Shown: piece after piece, positions 1-9,178 of the stretch
Numbering within the stretch: position 1 is the first letter of the stretch
Layout of the letters: every line of letters begins with the position of its first letter
NCBI GenBank assembly: GCA_003224905.1
Contig: QIAA01000048.1
Location: 21,938-85,937 of the forward strand
Direction of reading: 5' to 3'
Length of the DNA stretch: 64,000 nt
Origin: Acidobacteriota bacterium
Lineage (GTDB): Bacteria; Acidobacteriota; Terriglobia; Terriglobales; Acidobacteriaceae
Translations under genes and position numbers: made by a program
Notes under the pieces: generated by a model
What the model saw: the letters and a program-made list of their open reading frames with translations, nothing else
What the model was told of the DNA's origin: nothing
Database searches by the model: none

Positions 1-15
1 CGAGGAAAGAGATTC

Positions 16-1185
16 GTGATTATTGGGGTTCCTAAAGAAAGTTATCCGGGGGAGCGGCGGGTTGCGTTGGTTCCGATTGCGCTCCCTGCTCTTGTCAAAG
101 CTGGTTTCGAAGTCGTAATAGAGGCCGGCGCCGGCGACGAAGCCGGGTACAGGGATGCGCAGTATGCAGAGAAGGGCACGAAGATCTTACCCGATCGCGC
201 TGCTGTGTTCGCTACAGCCGACATCATTGTGCAAGTGCTCTGTTACGGCTCGAATGATGTCACCGGCAAGGACGATCTGCCGCTCTTCCGACGCGGGCAG
301 GTTCTGGTTGGCTTCCTGCGGCCGTTTGGGTCCGCTGAAGTAGTGCAGCAGATTGCGGAAAGCGGAGTCACGTCCTTCTCGATAGAACTGATGCCGCGAA
401 CGACCCGCGCGCAGAGCATGGACGCGCTCTCCTCCATGGGTACGATTTGCGGGTACAAGGCTGTACTCATGGCGGCGGTCACTCTCCCGAAAATCTTTCC
501 CATGCTTACCACAGCGGCGGGCACGATCACTCCGGCGCGGGTGTTTGTAATCGGAGCAGGGGTCGCCGGGCTGCAAGCGATTGCGACAGCAAGGCGATTA
601 GGCGCTGTGGCGTCAGCATACGATTTGAGACCCGACACGAAAGAGCAGGTGCAAAGCTTGGGCGGACGGTTTATCGAACTGCCCATTGAAGCCAAAGATG
701 CGGAAGATGCGCGGGGCTATGCTCGTGCCCAGGATGAGAATTTCTACAACCGGCAGCGGGAACTGTTGGGAAGGGTAATCGCGGAGAGCGACGTAGTGAT
801 TACCGCCGCAGTGATCCCCGGCAAGAAATCGCCGGTGCTGGTCACGAAAGAGATGGTGCAGCAGATGGCACCGGGGTCGGTGATCTTCGACCTTGCGGCT
901 GAGCGTGGCGGAAATTGTGAGCTGACGCGGACGGGGGAGACGGTGGTGGAATACGGGGTCACGATTATTGGGACAATCAATCTTGCGAGCGGGGTGCCGT
1001 TTCACGCCAGCCAGATGTATGCGCGCAACATTAGCGCGTTTTTGATGCACCTGGTCAAGGATGGGAAACTGCAGCTTAATCTGGATGATGAGATTGTGCG
1101 AGAGACGCTGGCTACACGGGACGGAGAAGTGGTCAATGAGCGGGTGCGGGAGTTTTTCTCGCTGCCAGCGCTGGTTTCGAGTTGA
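16..1185 (+). CDS. pntA: NAD(P) transhydrogenase subunit alpha part 1
   Basis: This is the soluble NAD(H)-binding subunit (domain I) of proton-translocating transhydrogenase, which moves hydride between NADH and NADP+ using the proton gradient. The 389 residues show the alanine dehydrogenase/PNT N-terminal domain, the RAQSMDALSS loop at about 131-140 and a Rossmann GAGVAG at 180-185. The protein stops before the membrane segments, which are encoded by the next gene, so this is the three-subunit (Rhodospirillum-like) form. The start is GTG with a purine-rich GAGGAAAGAG just upstream. It leads a co-directional operon with the two genes that follow. Confidence 0.95.
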   Translation: MIIGVPKESYPGERRVALVPIALPALVKAGFEVVIEAGAGDEAGYRDAQYAEKGTKILPDRAAVFATADIIVQVLCYGSNDVTGKDDLPLFRRGQVLVGFLRPFGSAEVVQQIAESGVTSFSIELMPRTTRAQSMDALSSMGTICGYKAVLMAAVTLPKIFPMLTTAAGTITPARVFVIGAGVAGLQAIATARRLGAVASAYDLRPDTKEQVQSLGGRFIELPIEAKDAEDARGYARAQDENFYNRQRELLGRVIAESDVVITAAVIPGKKSPVLVTKEMVQQMAPGSVIFDLAAERGGNCELTRTGETVVEYGVTIIGTINLASGVPFHASQMYARNISAFLMHLVKDGKLQLNLDDEIVRETLATRDGEVVNERVREFFSLPALVSS

Positions 1186-1199
1186 AAGTGCAATGCATA

Positions 1200-1240
1200 G
1201 ATCCTTCTGCCTCGCTTCGCTCGGCATCAGGATGACATCT
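1200..1240. repeat. Short intergenic repeat-like sequence
   Basis: The gap between the first two transhydrogenase genes holds a CTCGCTTCGCTCGGCATCAG-type sequence followed by GATGACA. It resembles short dispersed intergenic sequences I remember from acidobacterial genomes. Only one copy is present in this window, so its repeat nature is from memory, not shown here. Confidence 0.35.
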
Positions 1241-1258
1241 TTTTAAACGGGGGAAATA

Positions 1259-1555
1259 GTGCAATCGAATTTGATTGATGCGCTGTTTATTTTCATATTA
1301 GCCGCCTTCATTGGCTTTGAAGTGATTCGGCGGGTTTCGCCGCTGCTGCATACGCCGCTCATGTCGCTGACGAACGCTCTGGATGCCATCGCGGTGGTCG
1401 GCGCCATCATTCTGGTGGGTGAACACAAGAGTAATTTTGCGACCGTGTTAGGAGTGATCGCGGTGATTGCCGCGACCAGCAACGTGGTCGGCGGGTTTCT
1501 TATAACCGATCGCATGATCAAGATGTTCAAGACCAGCCGTCCCACCAAGTCCTGA
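1259..1555 (+). CDS. pntAB: NAD(P) transhydrogenase subunit alpha part 2 (membrane)
   Basis: This 98-residue protein is the small membrane part (domain II, first portion) of the transhydrogenase. It has about three hydrophobic helices and a conserved central segment with ALDAIAVVGAI. It lies 73 bases after the NAD-binding subunit and 13 bases before PntB, in the same direction. The start is a GTG. With the neighbours it forms the proton channel that couples hydride transfer to proton movement across the inner membrane. Confidence 0.92.
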   Translation: MQSNLIDALFIFILAAFIGFEVIRRVSPLLHTPLMSLTNALDAIAVVGAIILVGEHKSNFATVLGVIAVIAATSNVVGGFLITDRMIKMFKTSRPTKS

Positions 1556-1568
1556 CCTCACTCAACTC

Positions 1569-2963
1569 ATGACCGACTTCGCCGGAAATCAAACCATTAT
1601 CGAGTTCGTTTACCTCATCGCCAGCGTGCTGTTCATTTTGTCGCTGAAGTGGCTGAGCTCGCCGAGTACGGCGCGGCACGGGGTGTGGGCGGGCGAGCTT
1701 GGGATGCTGCTGGCCATCTGCGGCACGCTGCTGCATCAGGGGATCGTCGATTACAAGTGGATCGCGATCGCGCTGGTGATTGGGTCGGGAATTGGCGTGC
1801 CGCTGGGGCTGGTGCAGATGACGGCGGTGCCGCAGCGGACTGCGCTCAGCCACGCCTTTGGTGCGCTGTGTGTAACGCTCGTAGGCAGTGCCGAGTTTTA
1901 TTTGCGTTCGCCCGATGTGCCGGGATTCATGATGGCGGTGCTGTCGATGGAGGTGATTCTGGGAGGGCTGACCTTTACCGGCAGCCTGATGGCGGCGGGC
2001 AAGCTGCAGGAGATTCTTCCGCAGCGGCCGTTGACGTATAAGGGGCAGAATTTCGTCAATCTGTTGCTGTTGGTTGGGGCAATTGTCGTTGCCGTGTACC
2101 TGGTAATGAATCCGGGTGCGAAGCAATTCTTCCCTGTGATGCTGGGCATATCTCTTGTATTCGGCGTGCTGCTCGTGATTCCCATCGGCGGGGCGGATAT
2201 GCCGACGGTGATCTCGCTGCTGAATTCGTATGCAGGTCTCTCGGCGGCAGCCATGGGGTTTGTGCTGAACAGTAAGCTGCTGATCATCGCCGGGGCGCTC
2301 GACGGATCTTCCGGTTTGATTCTTTCGGTGATCATGTCGAAGGCGATGAACCGATCATTCACGAATGTCCTCTTCGGAGCTTTTGGACAGGTGCAGACTG
2401 CTGCGACAGGTGCTCAGGAGGCGAAACCTGTACGCAGCGCCACCGCGGAAGAAGCTGCCGCAATTCTGGAGGCCGCGAACAAAGTCGTGGTGATTCCTGG
2501 TTACGGCATGGCGGTGGCGCAGGCGCAGCACAAGGTGCGCGAACTCTATGACGTGCTGACCCGGCAGGGCGTGGATGTGCGGTTTGCGATCCATCCTGTC
2601 GCTGGGCGCATGCCGGGACATATGAACGTACTGCTGGCCGAGGCAGATATTCCTTACGACCGCCTTATAGAGATGGATGAGATCAACGGCGATCTTCCGC
2701 AGACGGATGTCGCTCTCGTGATCGGCGCAAACGACGTCACCAATCCGGCGGCGCGCAACGACCAGTCCAGCCCGATCTATGGCATGCCTATTCTGGATGT
2801 GGACAAGGCGCACACGGTAATGGTCATCAAGCGCAGCATGAGCCCGGGGTTTGCCGGGATCGACAATCCTCTTTATTACCTCGACAAGACTCTCATGCTC
2901 TTCGGGGATGCGAAGTCATTCGTGAACAATATCGTGCGGGAGCTCTCCGGCGTGCACGCGTGA
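1569..2963 (+). CDS. pntB: NAD(P) transhydrogenase subunit beta
   Basis: This 464-residue protein carries the remaining membrane helices (roughly residues 1-280) and the NADP(H)-binding domain III at the C terminus. The domain III signature VIPGYGMAVAQAQ is visible near residue 307, and GANDVTNPAA further on. Length and domain order match PntB. It ends the operon. The complex would supply NADPH for biosynthesis, fitting a heterotrophic aerobe with the respiratory genes at the other end of the window. Confidence 0.96.
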   Translation: MTDFAGNQTIIEFVYLIASVLFILSLKWLSSPSTARHGVWAGELGMLLAICGTLLHQGIVDYKWIAIALVIGSGIGVPLGLVQMTAVPQRTALSHAFGALCVTLVGSAEFYLRSPDVPGFMMAVLSMEVILGGLTFTGSLMAAGKLQEILPQRPLTYKGQNFVNLLLLVGAIVVAVYLVMNPGAKQFFPVMLGISLVFGVLLVIPIGGADMPTVISLLNSYAGLSAAAMGFVLNSKLLIIAGALDGSSGLILSVIMSKAMNRSFTNVLFGAFGQVQTAATGAQEAKPVRSATAEEAAAILEAANKVVVIPGYGMAVAQAQHKVRELYDVLTRQGVDVRFAIHPVAGRMPGHMNVLLAEADIPYDRLIEMDEINGDLPQTDVALVIGANDVTNPAARNDQSSPIYGMPILDVDKAHTVMVIKRSMSPGFAGIDNPLYYLDKTLMLFGDAKSFVNNIVRELSGVHA

Positions 2964-3035
2964 TTGGGCTGCGGAACACCCATATTTGGAGACCTGCAGT
3001 TCCCTCCAGCCGCGACTGAAAAAGGAAACCTTCAT

Positions 3036-3086
3036 CGCAGCGCTAGGAAGCGCTGCGCCACCCAAAACCAGAGTTTTCCGCAAGCT
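3036..3086. repeat. Intergenic palindrome and repeat end
   Basis: A perfect 9-bp stem (3036-3044 with 3049-3057, loop AGGA) is followed by GAGTTTTCCGCAAGCT at 3071-3086. That end matches, with small changes, the ends of the element at 13114-13235 and the sequence at 29412-29428. It appears to be a decayed copy of the same intergenic repeat family. It could also act as a transcription end for pntB and for the convergent gene. Confidence 0.5.
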
Positions 3087-3099
3087 ATAGCAATGTGCC

Positions 3100-4920
3100 C
3101 TACGGCAGCTTATCCATGTAGCAAGGCGCGTTGTTCGGTTGCTCGGGTATGCTGGAGGGCGTTGGTGGTGTTTTCCACGGCACGTTCATAAAGTCAAAAA
3201 ACTCTGTCATATCTATCTGCCCGGCATCGCGCGCAGTCAACCCGCCAAAACTGGGAAGAAAGCGCGTCTCGATGAATTTCAAAATAGCTGTGTAATCGGC
3301 CGGAGTGTGCGACACAGAGTTCTTCTTGCTGAAGGGCGACACCACGATGACAGGCACCCGGTAGCCGGTGTATCTGAACTCACATGTCGGACCAGTTTTT
3401 TGAGCACAGACGTCATTGGCACCCAAATCGATAGGGGTGGTGAAACTGTCCGGGTTTACCGGCCACTGATGAGGCGGCACATGATCGTAGAAGCCACCGG
3501 CTTCGTCCCAGGTAAGGATGAAGACTGTGTCCTTCCAGGAGGGTGTCTGCATGAGCCCATTGATCAACCCCGCCACGTATTGTGCTCCCACCTGAATCTT
3601 GCCTCCCGGCTGAGAGTCGTTTTCCTCCGCATGCTCCGACGTGCCAGTACCAAATCCGGGATCGATCTCCGCTACCGCTGGTAAGTTGCCACTCTGCGCA
3701 TCTTTCAGGAATTCGCTTGCAGCAACGAAGTGATCCTTATGACTGTTGGCGAAGGTGTACATGCCCAGCTCTGTATGCGGGGGCAGTGCGCCGTCATTGG
3801 AATCCGACACGTAGATTTTCCAGGAAACATTATTTTCTTCGAGTGCCTGAAATATTGTCTTGTTGGTGAACTGGGTCGATGTCCCCACGTCCTCACCCGA
3901 ACCTGGAGGCGGATATGCATGTCCTAACGAAGTTGCCGCCATCAGGAATTCACGGTTGGGCTGCGTGCGCGTCATAACTGGAGAAAACCACATATCGGAG
4001 ATAGCGAAATTCGAGGCCATGAAGTAGTAATAGGGCAGAATGTCCCAATCGTAGTAACCCATCGCACGTATGCCGTCGTAGTCACTTTCCGGAGGATTTT
4101 GTCCAGGCACGTACTGTGTCTCTCTGACACCGTGGCCTGCGGTATGCACGAAGCCATCCATGGTGGGCGTTGGAGAAACTGGGTCGATCACGTTCCAATC
4201 GACGTGAGATTCATTCCACGAGGGGCTTGGATTCTCCACACATTGCGTGATCAGCTTGAGCGAGGTGATCTGTGGACTATTGGGATCAATTGCGCCGTTT
4301 ATGACCGTGACGCAATCATTGAAAGGCGCGGGAGACTGCTGAAACGGAAATGCCGGGTCACAGCCGGGGTTGGAGGCCAGCGCGCCTGCCGGATTGTTGA
4401 ACTGTGGCAGACCCTCGAACGGTTCCTCTGCCTGGGGATAACCATTCTGTCTCCAGTACTCCTTGAGCGCGCCGAAGTAGTGATCGAAACTCCGGTTCTC
4501 CTGCACCATGAATACGATGTGATTGATTGACTGCAGCGTGGCGGCGAAGGTGGCTGTCACGGTGCTGTTGCTGTCAGAAGGAACCGCGCAATTGCCGGGG
4601 CCGGTGCAAGCGCCGCTCCAGCCTGCGAACTGGAACCCGCTGTCCGCTTTGGCAGTCAGCGTGACCTTTGTATCCGGCTGGAACGTGGCGGTGCAGGTTG
4701 AGCCGCTCGAGCCGCAGTCGATACCCGACGGATCGCTCGTCACCATGCCACTGCCTCCGCCAGCGGGAGTAACCGCTACGGTGAAAGGCTGATTGTTATT
4801 TTGTGGAGGTGGTTGAGTTGGTGGCGGCTCAGGAGAAGACTTCAACCCCTGGCATCCGGAGAGGAACAAAGCAAGAGACAGAGCTCCCAACGCAAAACAC
4901 ATCCTCGACAATATGTGCAT
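3100..4920 (-). CDS. Phosphoesterase (phospholipase C/acid phosphatase family) lipoprotein
   Basis: This is a 606-residue exported hydrolase. It starts with a lipoprotein signal (LALFLSGC lipobox, Cys about residue 23), then a proline-rich linker. A divergent InlB-type beta-repeat follows at about 48-130 (TVTPAGGGSGMV to VTATF, with WSGACTG), and then the phosphoesterase domain begins at MVQENRSFDHYFGAL. Metal and active-site motifs of that family are visible: ENRSFDHYFG, HAEENDSQPGG, TWDEAGGFYDH and VPVIVVSPFS. It probably releases phosphate from phospholipids or phosphoesters outside the cell. The exact substrate cannot be read from sequence. It is convergent with pntB. Confidence 0.9.
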   Translation of the reverse strand: MHILSRMCFALGALSLALFLSGCQGLKSSPEPPPTQPPPQNNNQPFTVAVTPAGGGSGMVTSDPSGIDCGSSGSTCTATFQPDTKVTLTAKADSGFQFAGWSGACTGPGNCAVPSDSNSTVTATFAATLQSINHIVFMVQENRSFDHYFGALKEYWRQNGYPQAEEPFEGLPQFNNPAGALASNPGCDPAFPFQQSPAPFNDCVTVINGAIDPNSPQITSLKLITQCVENPSPSWNESHVDWNVIDPVSPTPTMDGFVHTAGHGVRETQYVPGQNPPESDYDGIRAMGYYDWDILPYYYFMASNFAISDMWFSPVMTRTQPNREFLMAATSLGHAYPPPGSGEDVGTSTQFTNKTIFQALEENNVSWKIYVSDSNDGALPPHTELGMYTFANSHKDHFVAASEFLKDAQSGNLPAVAEIDPGFGTGTSEHAEENDSQPGGKIQVGAQYVAGLINGLMQTPSWKDTVFILTWDEAGGFYDHVPPHQWPVNPDSFTTPIDLGANDVCAQKTGPTCEFRYTGYRVPVIVVSPFSKKNSVSHTPADYTAILKFIETRFLPSFGGLTARDAGQIDMTEFFDFMNVPWKTPPTPSSIPEQPNNAPCYMDKLP

Positions 4921-5171
4921 CGAATCCCCTTTTCGAACGAGGCGTGCTTTGGATGAAGGGCAAGGAGAGCTGGTTGGCTGGCGGGGGAGTGTAGAGTGGG
5001 GGCGGCTAGGTTAAAAGCCCTGCGCTGGAAGGAGTTGCAGGGATTTGCACACGGGAAGCTTTAAGCTCAAACATTTATCAACAGATATCTAGATTGCGAT
5101 CGTCCGAAGTGTTCGCGGAGCTCTGCCGCTCAAGAGACAAAGCAAGCGAGAGAGCGATGCCAAAAATCCGT

Positions 5172-5693
5172 TCATACCGGCTTGCTTACTGGTCGGCGCG
5201 GGAATGCAATCTCAGCGCTCTTGAATAGCCGATCGTCCCAAATTACGTCGCGAGCGGCGCTGGCATGAATCCCAGAGAAACCACTGTGGTCCTGGTTAAT
5301 GATCAGATTATTTTCCACGCCCGCAGTGACAACCGAAGGGACCAGCAGCGCAATCGTGCGTTTTTCCTCGTACCAAAGATCACCGAAGCTTCTTGCTGCA
5401 GTGAGGTTGGCCGTGTTCCAATTCTGGATCTCACTGCTGATGATCTGTTCAATTTCCTGTTCTCCTGGAAGGGAGAGTTCGATCCACCGATAAGTGCTCG
5501 GAACGTCCGCGAAACTTAAGTGCACGAGAACTTCAAGAAGAGCGCCAGCATAAGTTTGCGCGGCGTGGATGACTCGCTTGCCCGGGCTAGTCCAGCGACC
5601 GCCTTTCAAGAATGCGCCCGTGCTGTCAAACACTGGATGCCGCGAGTCGGCGATGCGAAAAGCGCGGAGCGGCAGTCTAGACCGGAAGGCCAT
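5172..5693 (-). CDS. RES domain toxin
   Basis: RES-family proteins degrade NAD+ and act as toxins of type II toxin-antitoxin systems (MbcT, ParT). The protein shows the hallmark FRIADSRHPVFD near the N terminus, then GGRWTSPGKRVIHAA and a later DLWYEEKRTIALLVPS segment. The reading frame is open further upstream (to 5732), but the ATG at 5693 gives the usual N terminus and a 17-base overlap with the antitoxin gene, typical of these pairs. About 173 residues. It lies directly downstream of its partner and is probably translationally coupled to it. Confidence 0.88.
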   Translation of the reverse strand: MAFRSRLPLRAFRIADSRHPVFDSTGAFLKGGRWTSPGKRVIHAAQTYAGALLEVLVHLSFADVPSTYRWIELSLPGEQEIEQIISSEIQNWNTANLTAARSFGDLWYEEKRTIALLVPSVVTAGVENNLIINQDHSGFSGIHASAARDVIWDDRLFKSAEIAFPRRPVSKPV

Positions 5694-6120
5694 AGTAAAT
5701 GCGGTCAAGCAGGTCTTCCACCCGGCGCGCACCTAACTCTGTCAGAGCACAGTCCAGTGGCGCCATTCGCTGCAATTCGAGATGGGGCTTCACCAGCCAA
5801 CGGTGTGCTTTTTCACGATCGTTCCAAACAAACTCTGCTGCGGCAATTACTCGTGCAAGGCGCTCAGTGCGCTCGCTTTCGTGTGGCTTGAGGCGCGCGC
5901 GGCGTCGCTTATAGGTTGCGGGTGCGACTATTCGGTGCATGATCTGGTCCGCATCCTTGGGATTCGCGAACACCCGGCGGACAGTATTTTTCAGCGCCAG
6001 TTTAGGCAAACCATGGGCCACAAAGTTCGAGAGATCCTGGGTGGAATGAACTGGCCCTCCCAATGTGTTTGGCCCGCCCATTACTTCGGCGACGCGAGCT
6101 GCATCTACCATAGGTATCAT
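5677..6120 (-). CDS. MbcA/ParS-type antitoxin (Xre-like, DUF2384)
   Basis: This is the antitoxin partner of the RES toxin. The C-terminal half matches the MbcA/ParS toxin-binding region: RLARVIAAAEFVWNDREKAH, WLVKPHLELQRMAPLDCA, and a short tail ending in RIYYGLPV that would cap the toxin active site. The upstream part is helical and probably binds DNA. Start candidates are a TTG at 6141 and ATGs at 6120 and 6111. I chose 6120, though the ATG at 6111 would leave the operator fully untranslated. The gene sits just downstream of ilvD on the same strand but has its own inverted-repeat operator. Confidence 0.85.
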   Translation of the reverse strand: MIPMVDAARVAEVMGGPNTLGGPVHSTQDLSNFVAHGLPKLALKNTVRRVFANPKDADQIMHRIVAPATYKRRRARLKPHESERTERLARVIAAAEFVWNDREKAHRWLVKPHLELQRMAPLDCALTELGARRVEDLLDRIYYGLPV

Positions 6121-6149
6121 ATTAACACAAAATTGGATCAAATGATACC
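6113..6149. promoter_or_regulatory. Candidate autoregulatory operator of the RES toxin-antitoxin pair
   Basis: A perfect inverted repeat GGTATCAT (6113-6120) and ATGATACC (6142-6149) is separated by 21 AT-rich bases. It lies exactly over the start region of the antitoxin gene. Antitoxins of this class usually repress their own operon by binding such palindromes, so an operator role is a fair inference. One arm overlaps the ATG at 6120. Confidence 0.6.
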
Positions 6150-6151
6150 GC

Positions 6152-7831
6152 CTAATCAGGCCTTGGCCTGGTTACTGCGCCCTCTGATGCTGACGAGACC
6201 AGCGCCGCGTATTTGGCAAAGACTCCATTGGGATATCGCGGCTGAGGTGGTTTCCATTCGGCTAGGCGTTGGCGCAAGGCAGTGTCGCTGAGCTCGACTT
6301 CCAATGACCGCTGATTGACGTCGATGTTAACGGTGTCACCGTCGCGCAGAGCTGCGATGGGGCCGCCGAGAGCAGCTTCAGGCGATACGTGGCCCATCAT
6401 TAAGCCACGAGTAGCGCCGCTGAAACGTCCGTCGGTCAGCAGCGCCACCGATTCCCCGAGTCCTTCGCCGACGATGGCTCCCGTCACGGCGAGCATCTCG
6501 CGCATGCCCGGACCGCCTTTTGGACCTTCATTGCGGATTACGACCACATCGCCTGGACGAATCTGCTTGCCGAGGACGGCTGCCATGGCGTCTTCCTCTG
6601 ATTCAAAGACCCGGGCCGGGCCGCGATGGGTAAGGCGCTCGTGGCCGGAGATCTTGGCGACGCATCCTTCGGGAGCGATATTACCTTTTAAAATGACCAA
6701 GCCTCCCGTTTCTTTCAGCGGCTTTTCGAGGGGAACGATCACCTCCTGGGAAGGAGTTTCAATTGCGGCTTCGCTTTCAGCGGATACGCTCAGGCCAGTT
6801 ACGGTGAGCGCTTTGGCGTGGAGATGCCCCCCGCGCAGGAGCCGGCGGGCAAGCAGACGAACGCCGCCTGCGTTGTGCATATCTGCGGCCACAAATCGTC
6901 CGGCGGGCTTCAAGTCGGCAAGCAAAGGAGTGCGTTCGCTAACTTTTTGAAAATCGTCAATTTCCAATGGGACTCCGGTTTCGCGGGCGAGTGCGAGCAG
7001 GTGCAAAATCGCATTGGTTGAACCGCCAGTTGCAGCCACGCTGGCGATGGCGTTTTCGAAGGCTTCGCGGGTCAGGATAGCTTTTGGGCGAAGATCATCT
7101 TGCAAGAGCTTCATCACCAGCTTGCCGGAGTTGAAGGCTACTTCATCCTTGTTGGAATCCATGGCGGGAACGCTGTTGAAACCCATGGGGGAGAGGCCGA
7201 TGATCTCCATTACTGTGGACATGGTGTTGGCTGTGTATTGTCCACCGCAGGCGCCGGCGCCGGGGCAGGCAACGTCTTCCAGTTCCCGCAATTCCTGATC
7301 GTTCAATTTCCCCGCGGCATGGGCGCCAATTCCTTCGTAGACGTCCAGAAGAGTTACGTCTTTGCCGCGATATCGGCCAGCGGCAATGGTGCCGCCGTAG
7401 AGCACCAGGCCGGGAATATTGAGACGCGCGAGTGCCATCGCCGCGGCCGGAATCGTCTTGTCACAGCCAACGATGCAGAGGACTGCGTCGAACATCTGGC
7501 CGCGGCAAACGAGTTCGATGGAATCGGCAATGACTTCGCGGCTTACGAGCGAAGCGCGCATGCCCTCGGTGCCCATGGTTTCGCCGTCAGAGATGGCGAT
7601 GGTGTTGAACTCCATGGGCGTGCCGCCAGCGGCGCGGATGCCTTCCTTGACCTTGGCCGACAGGCGGCGCAAGTGAAAGTTGCAAGGCATGGTTTCGATC
7701 CAGGTGTTGGCCACGCCGATGAGCGGTTTGCTGAGATCGCTGTCAGTGAAACCGATTGCCTTGAACATGGCGCGCGCGCCTGCGCGGTCGCGGCCCTCAG
7801 TAATTGCGCGGCTGCGGTGTTTGAGATCCAT
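6152..7831 (-). CDS. ilvD: Dihydroxy-acid dehydratase
   Basis: This enzyme catalyses the last common step of valine and isoleucine synthesis, dehydrating dihydroxy acids to 2-keto acids. The 559 residues fit the family. Three cysteines expected to bind the iron-sulfur cluster are seen: Cys50 (TMPCNFH), Cys123 (VGCDKTIPA) and Cys195 (CPGAGACGGQYTANTM). This three-Cys pattern suggests the [2Fe-2S], oxygen-tolerant type. The gene stands alone without other ilv genes nearby. It starts at an ATG. Confidence 0.97.
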   Translation of the reverse strand: MDLKHRSRAITEGRDRAGARAMFKAIGFTDSDLSKPLIGVANTWIETMPCNFHLRRLSAKVKEGIRAAGGTPMEFNTIAISDGETMGTEGMRASLVSREVIADSIELVCRGQMFDAVLCIVGCDKTIPAAAMALARLNIPGLVLYGGTIAAGRYRGKDVTLLDVYEGIGAHAAGKLNDQELRELEDVACPGAGACGGQYTANTMSTVMEIIGLSPMGFNSVPAMDSNKDEVAFNSGKLVMKLLQDDLRPKAILTREAFENAIASVAATGGSTNAILHLLALARETGVPLEIDDFQKVSERTPLLADLKPAGRFVAADMHNAGGVRLLARRLLRGGHLHAKALTVTGLSVSAESEAAIETPSQEVIVPLEKPLKETGGLVILKGNIAPEGCVAKISGHERLTHRGPARVFESEEDAMAAVLGKQIRPGDVVVIRNEGPKGGPGMREMLAVTGAIVGEGLGESVALLTDGRFSGATRGLMMGHVSPEAALGGPIAALRDGDTVNIDVNQRSLEVELSDTALRQRLAEWKPPQPRYPNGVFAKYAALVSSASEGAVTRPRPD

Positions 7832-7985
7832 GGTGTAAGAGATTACGACAGGCGGGCGCGGGATGGAAAGAGATGGAGGGAAATCTCGTTGCTTGCAGTG
7901 GACAGGAACGCAAGTGGAAATTGTGTGGTGAGCGTTCTATTCTGTGCGGACGCGGTTGGAAATCAGCGAGTGAAGGGCGTTCACG

Positions 7986-8312
7986 ATGAACGAGGGCTTT
8001 TTTGAAATCTCCGGATTGGTGAAACAGCGTGAGCAGCAGGGGCGTCGTTACTTCGAGTTCTTACGACGCGATGTGATGAGTGCTGGCGTATACGTTTTGC
8101 CTGAGGGCGGCACCGATCCGCAAAAACCACACAAGGAAGATGAGTTGTACTACGTTGTGAGTGGGCGCGCGTGCATGAAGGTTGCGGCTGACGAGCGCGA
8201 GGTGAAGGCAGGGAGCGTCATCTTTGTGGCGGCGGATGTGGAGCACCGGTTTTACGACATCATGGAAGAATTGGTTGTGTTGGTGTTCTTTGCGCCGGCA
8301 GAGAGTTCGTAA
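7986..8312 (+). CDS. Small cupin-domain protein
   Basis: This single-domain cupin has 108 residues. The first cupin motif is seen as PHKEDELYYVVSGRA (His and Glu residues available for metal) and the second as AGSVIFVAADVEHRF. Such small cupins may be metal enzymes or ligand-binding proteins, and no substrate can be named. It is transcribed away from ilvD and converges on the flavin reductase gene, whose stop lies 6 bases from its own. Confidence 0.85.
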   Translation: MNEGFFEISGLVKQREQQGRRYFEFLRRDVMSAGVYVLPEGGTDPQKPHKEDELYYVVSGRACMKVAADEREVKAGSVIFVAADVEHRFYDIMEELVVLVFFAPAESS

Positions 8313-8318
8313 TGTGAC

Positions 8319-9101
8319 TTACGACGCTGCTGCGTGTTTGGCGGGCACCCAGTAGACTTCTTCCTTGATTGATTCCTTCCGGAATCCTCGCCGCTGCAAG
8401 ATTCCTCTGCCGTGTTCGATCATACCGGGATGGCCACACAAATAGGCTACTGTATTGGACGGATTCAGTTCCCATTGGTCAGAGTATTTGCGGATGAGGT
8501 CGTCGACGCGGCCGACCTCTCCGGGCCATTTTTCGTCCTCCCAGGGTCGGCTGACGGTGGGGACGTATTTGAGCCAAGCTACTTCGGCTGCGATTTTCTG
8601 CAGTTCGTTGAGGTATCCGAATTCCCAGGAGCGGCTGGCGCCGTTCAGCAGAAAGAGCTTGTGGTCGCCATGAAATTTGGCTTCATTCCAATCGCGATAC
8701 AGGGTTCTTATGAAGCTCACGAATGGAGCAACGCCGGTCACAGTACACACCAGGAGGTGATTGGTTCCGGCTCGCGTAACGAGGGTGAATCTGCCCTTGG
8801 GGGACTTGCGCATGTGCAGGGCATCACCGACTTGCAATTGATACAGTTCGGGAGTCAGGTCGCCGCGGGGGACCAGTTCAAAAAAGAATTCAAGCTCGTC
8901 TTCATAGGGCGAGGAGACGATCGAGTAGGGGCGCTCCAGACGGCGTGCTGAGCCGTGCAGACACAATGTGGCGTATTGCCCAGGGGTGAATTTGAACTCT
9001 CCCTCGGGACGTATGCGTAGAGTCCACAGGTCAGGGCTGAAATCGTCGCGCCGGGTTATGGTTGCACGATAGAACCTGTCATCAACCATGCCGATGGCCA
9101 T
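8319..9101 (-). CDS. Ferredoxin/flavodoxin-NADP+ reductase
   Basis: This 260-residue FAD-dependent oxidoreductase moves electrons between NADPH and ferredoxin or flavodoxin. It has the FAD-binding motif RPYSIVSSP at about 59-67, a glycine-rich pyridine nucleotide motif CTVTGVAPFVSF, and a C-terminal CGHPGMI motif. The length fits the short bacterial Fpr type. It stands alone. The C-terminal tail after EEVYWV could stack on the flavin, as in subclass I enzymes. Confidence 0.9.
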   Translation of the reverse strand: MAIGMVDDRFYRATITRRDDFSPDLWTLRIRPEGEFKFTPGQYATLCLHGSARRLERPYSIVSSPYEDELEFFFELVPRGDLTPELYQLQVGDALHMRKSPKGRFTLVTRAGTNHLLVCTVTGVAPFVSFIRTLYRDWNEAKFHGDHKLFLLNGASRSWEFGYLNELQKIAAEVAWLKYVPTVSRPWEDEKWPGEVGRVDDLIRKYSDQWELNPSNTVAYLCGHPGMIEHGRGILQRRGFRKESIKEEVYWVPAKHAAAS

Positions 9102-9178
9102 GTGGGAAGCCGTTAACGGACAAAATTCTGTGGACTGGACGGTATTTATTTTACCGCAGTGAGGGCGGGTTTTCGATC

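Noticed and set aside
7100..8005. 301-residue rightward open frame
   Set aside because: It is the complement of ilvD, which is clearly coding; the long frame is a high-GC artefact.
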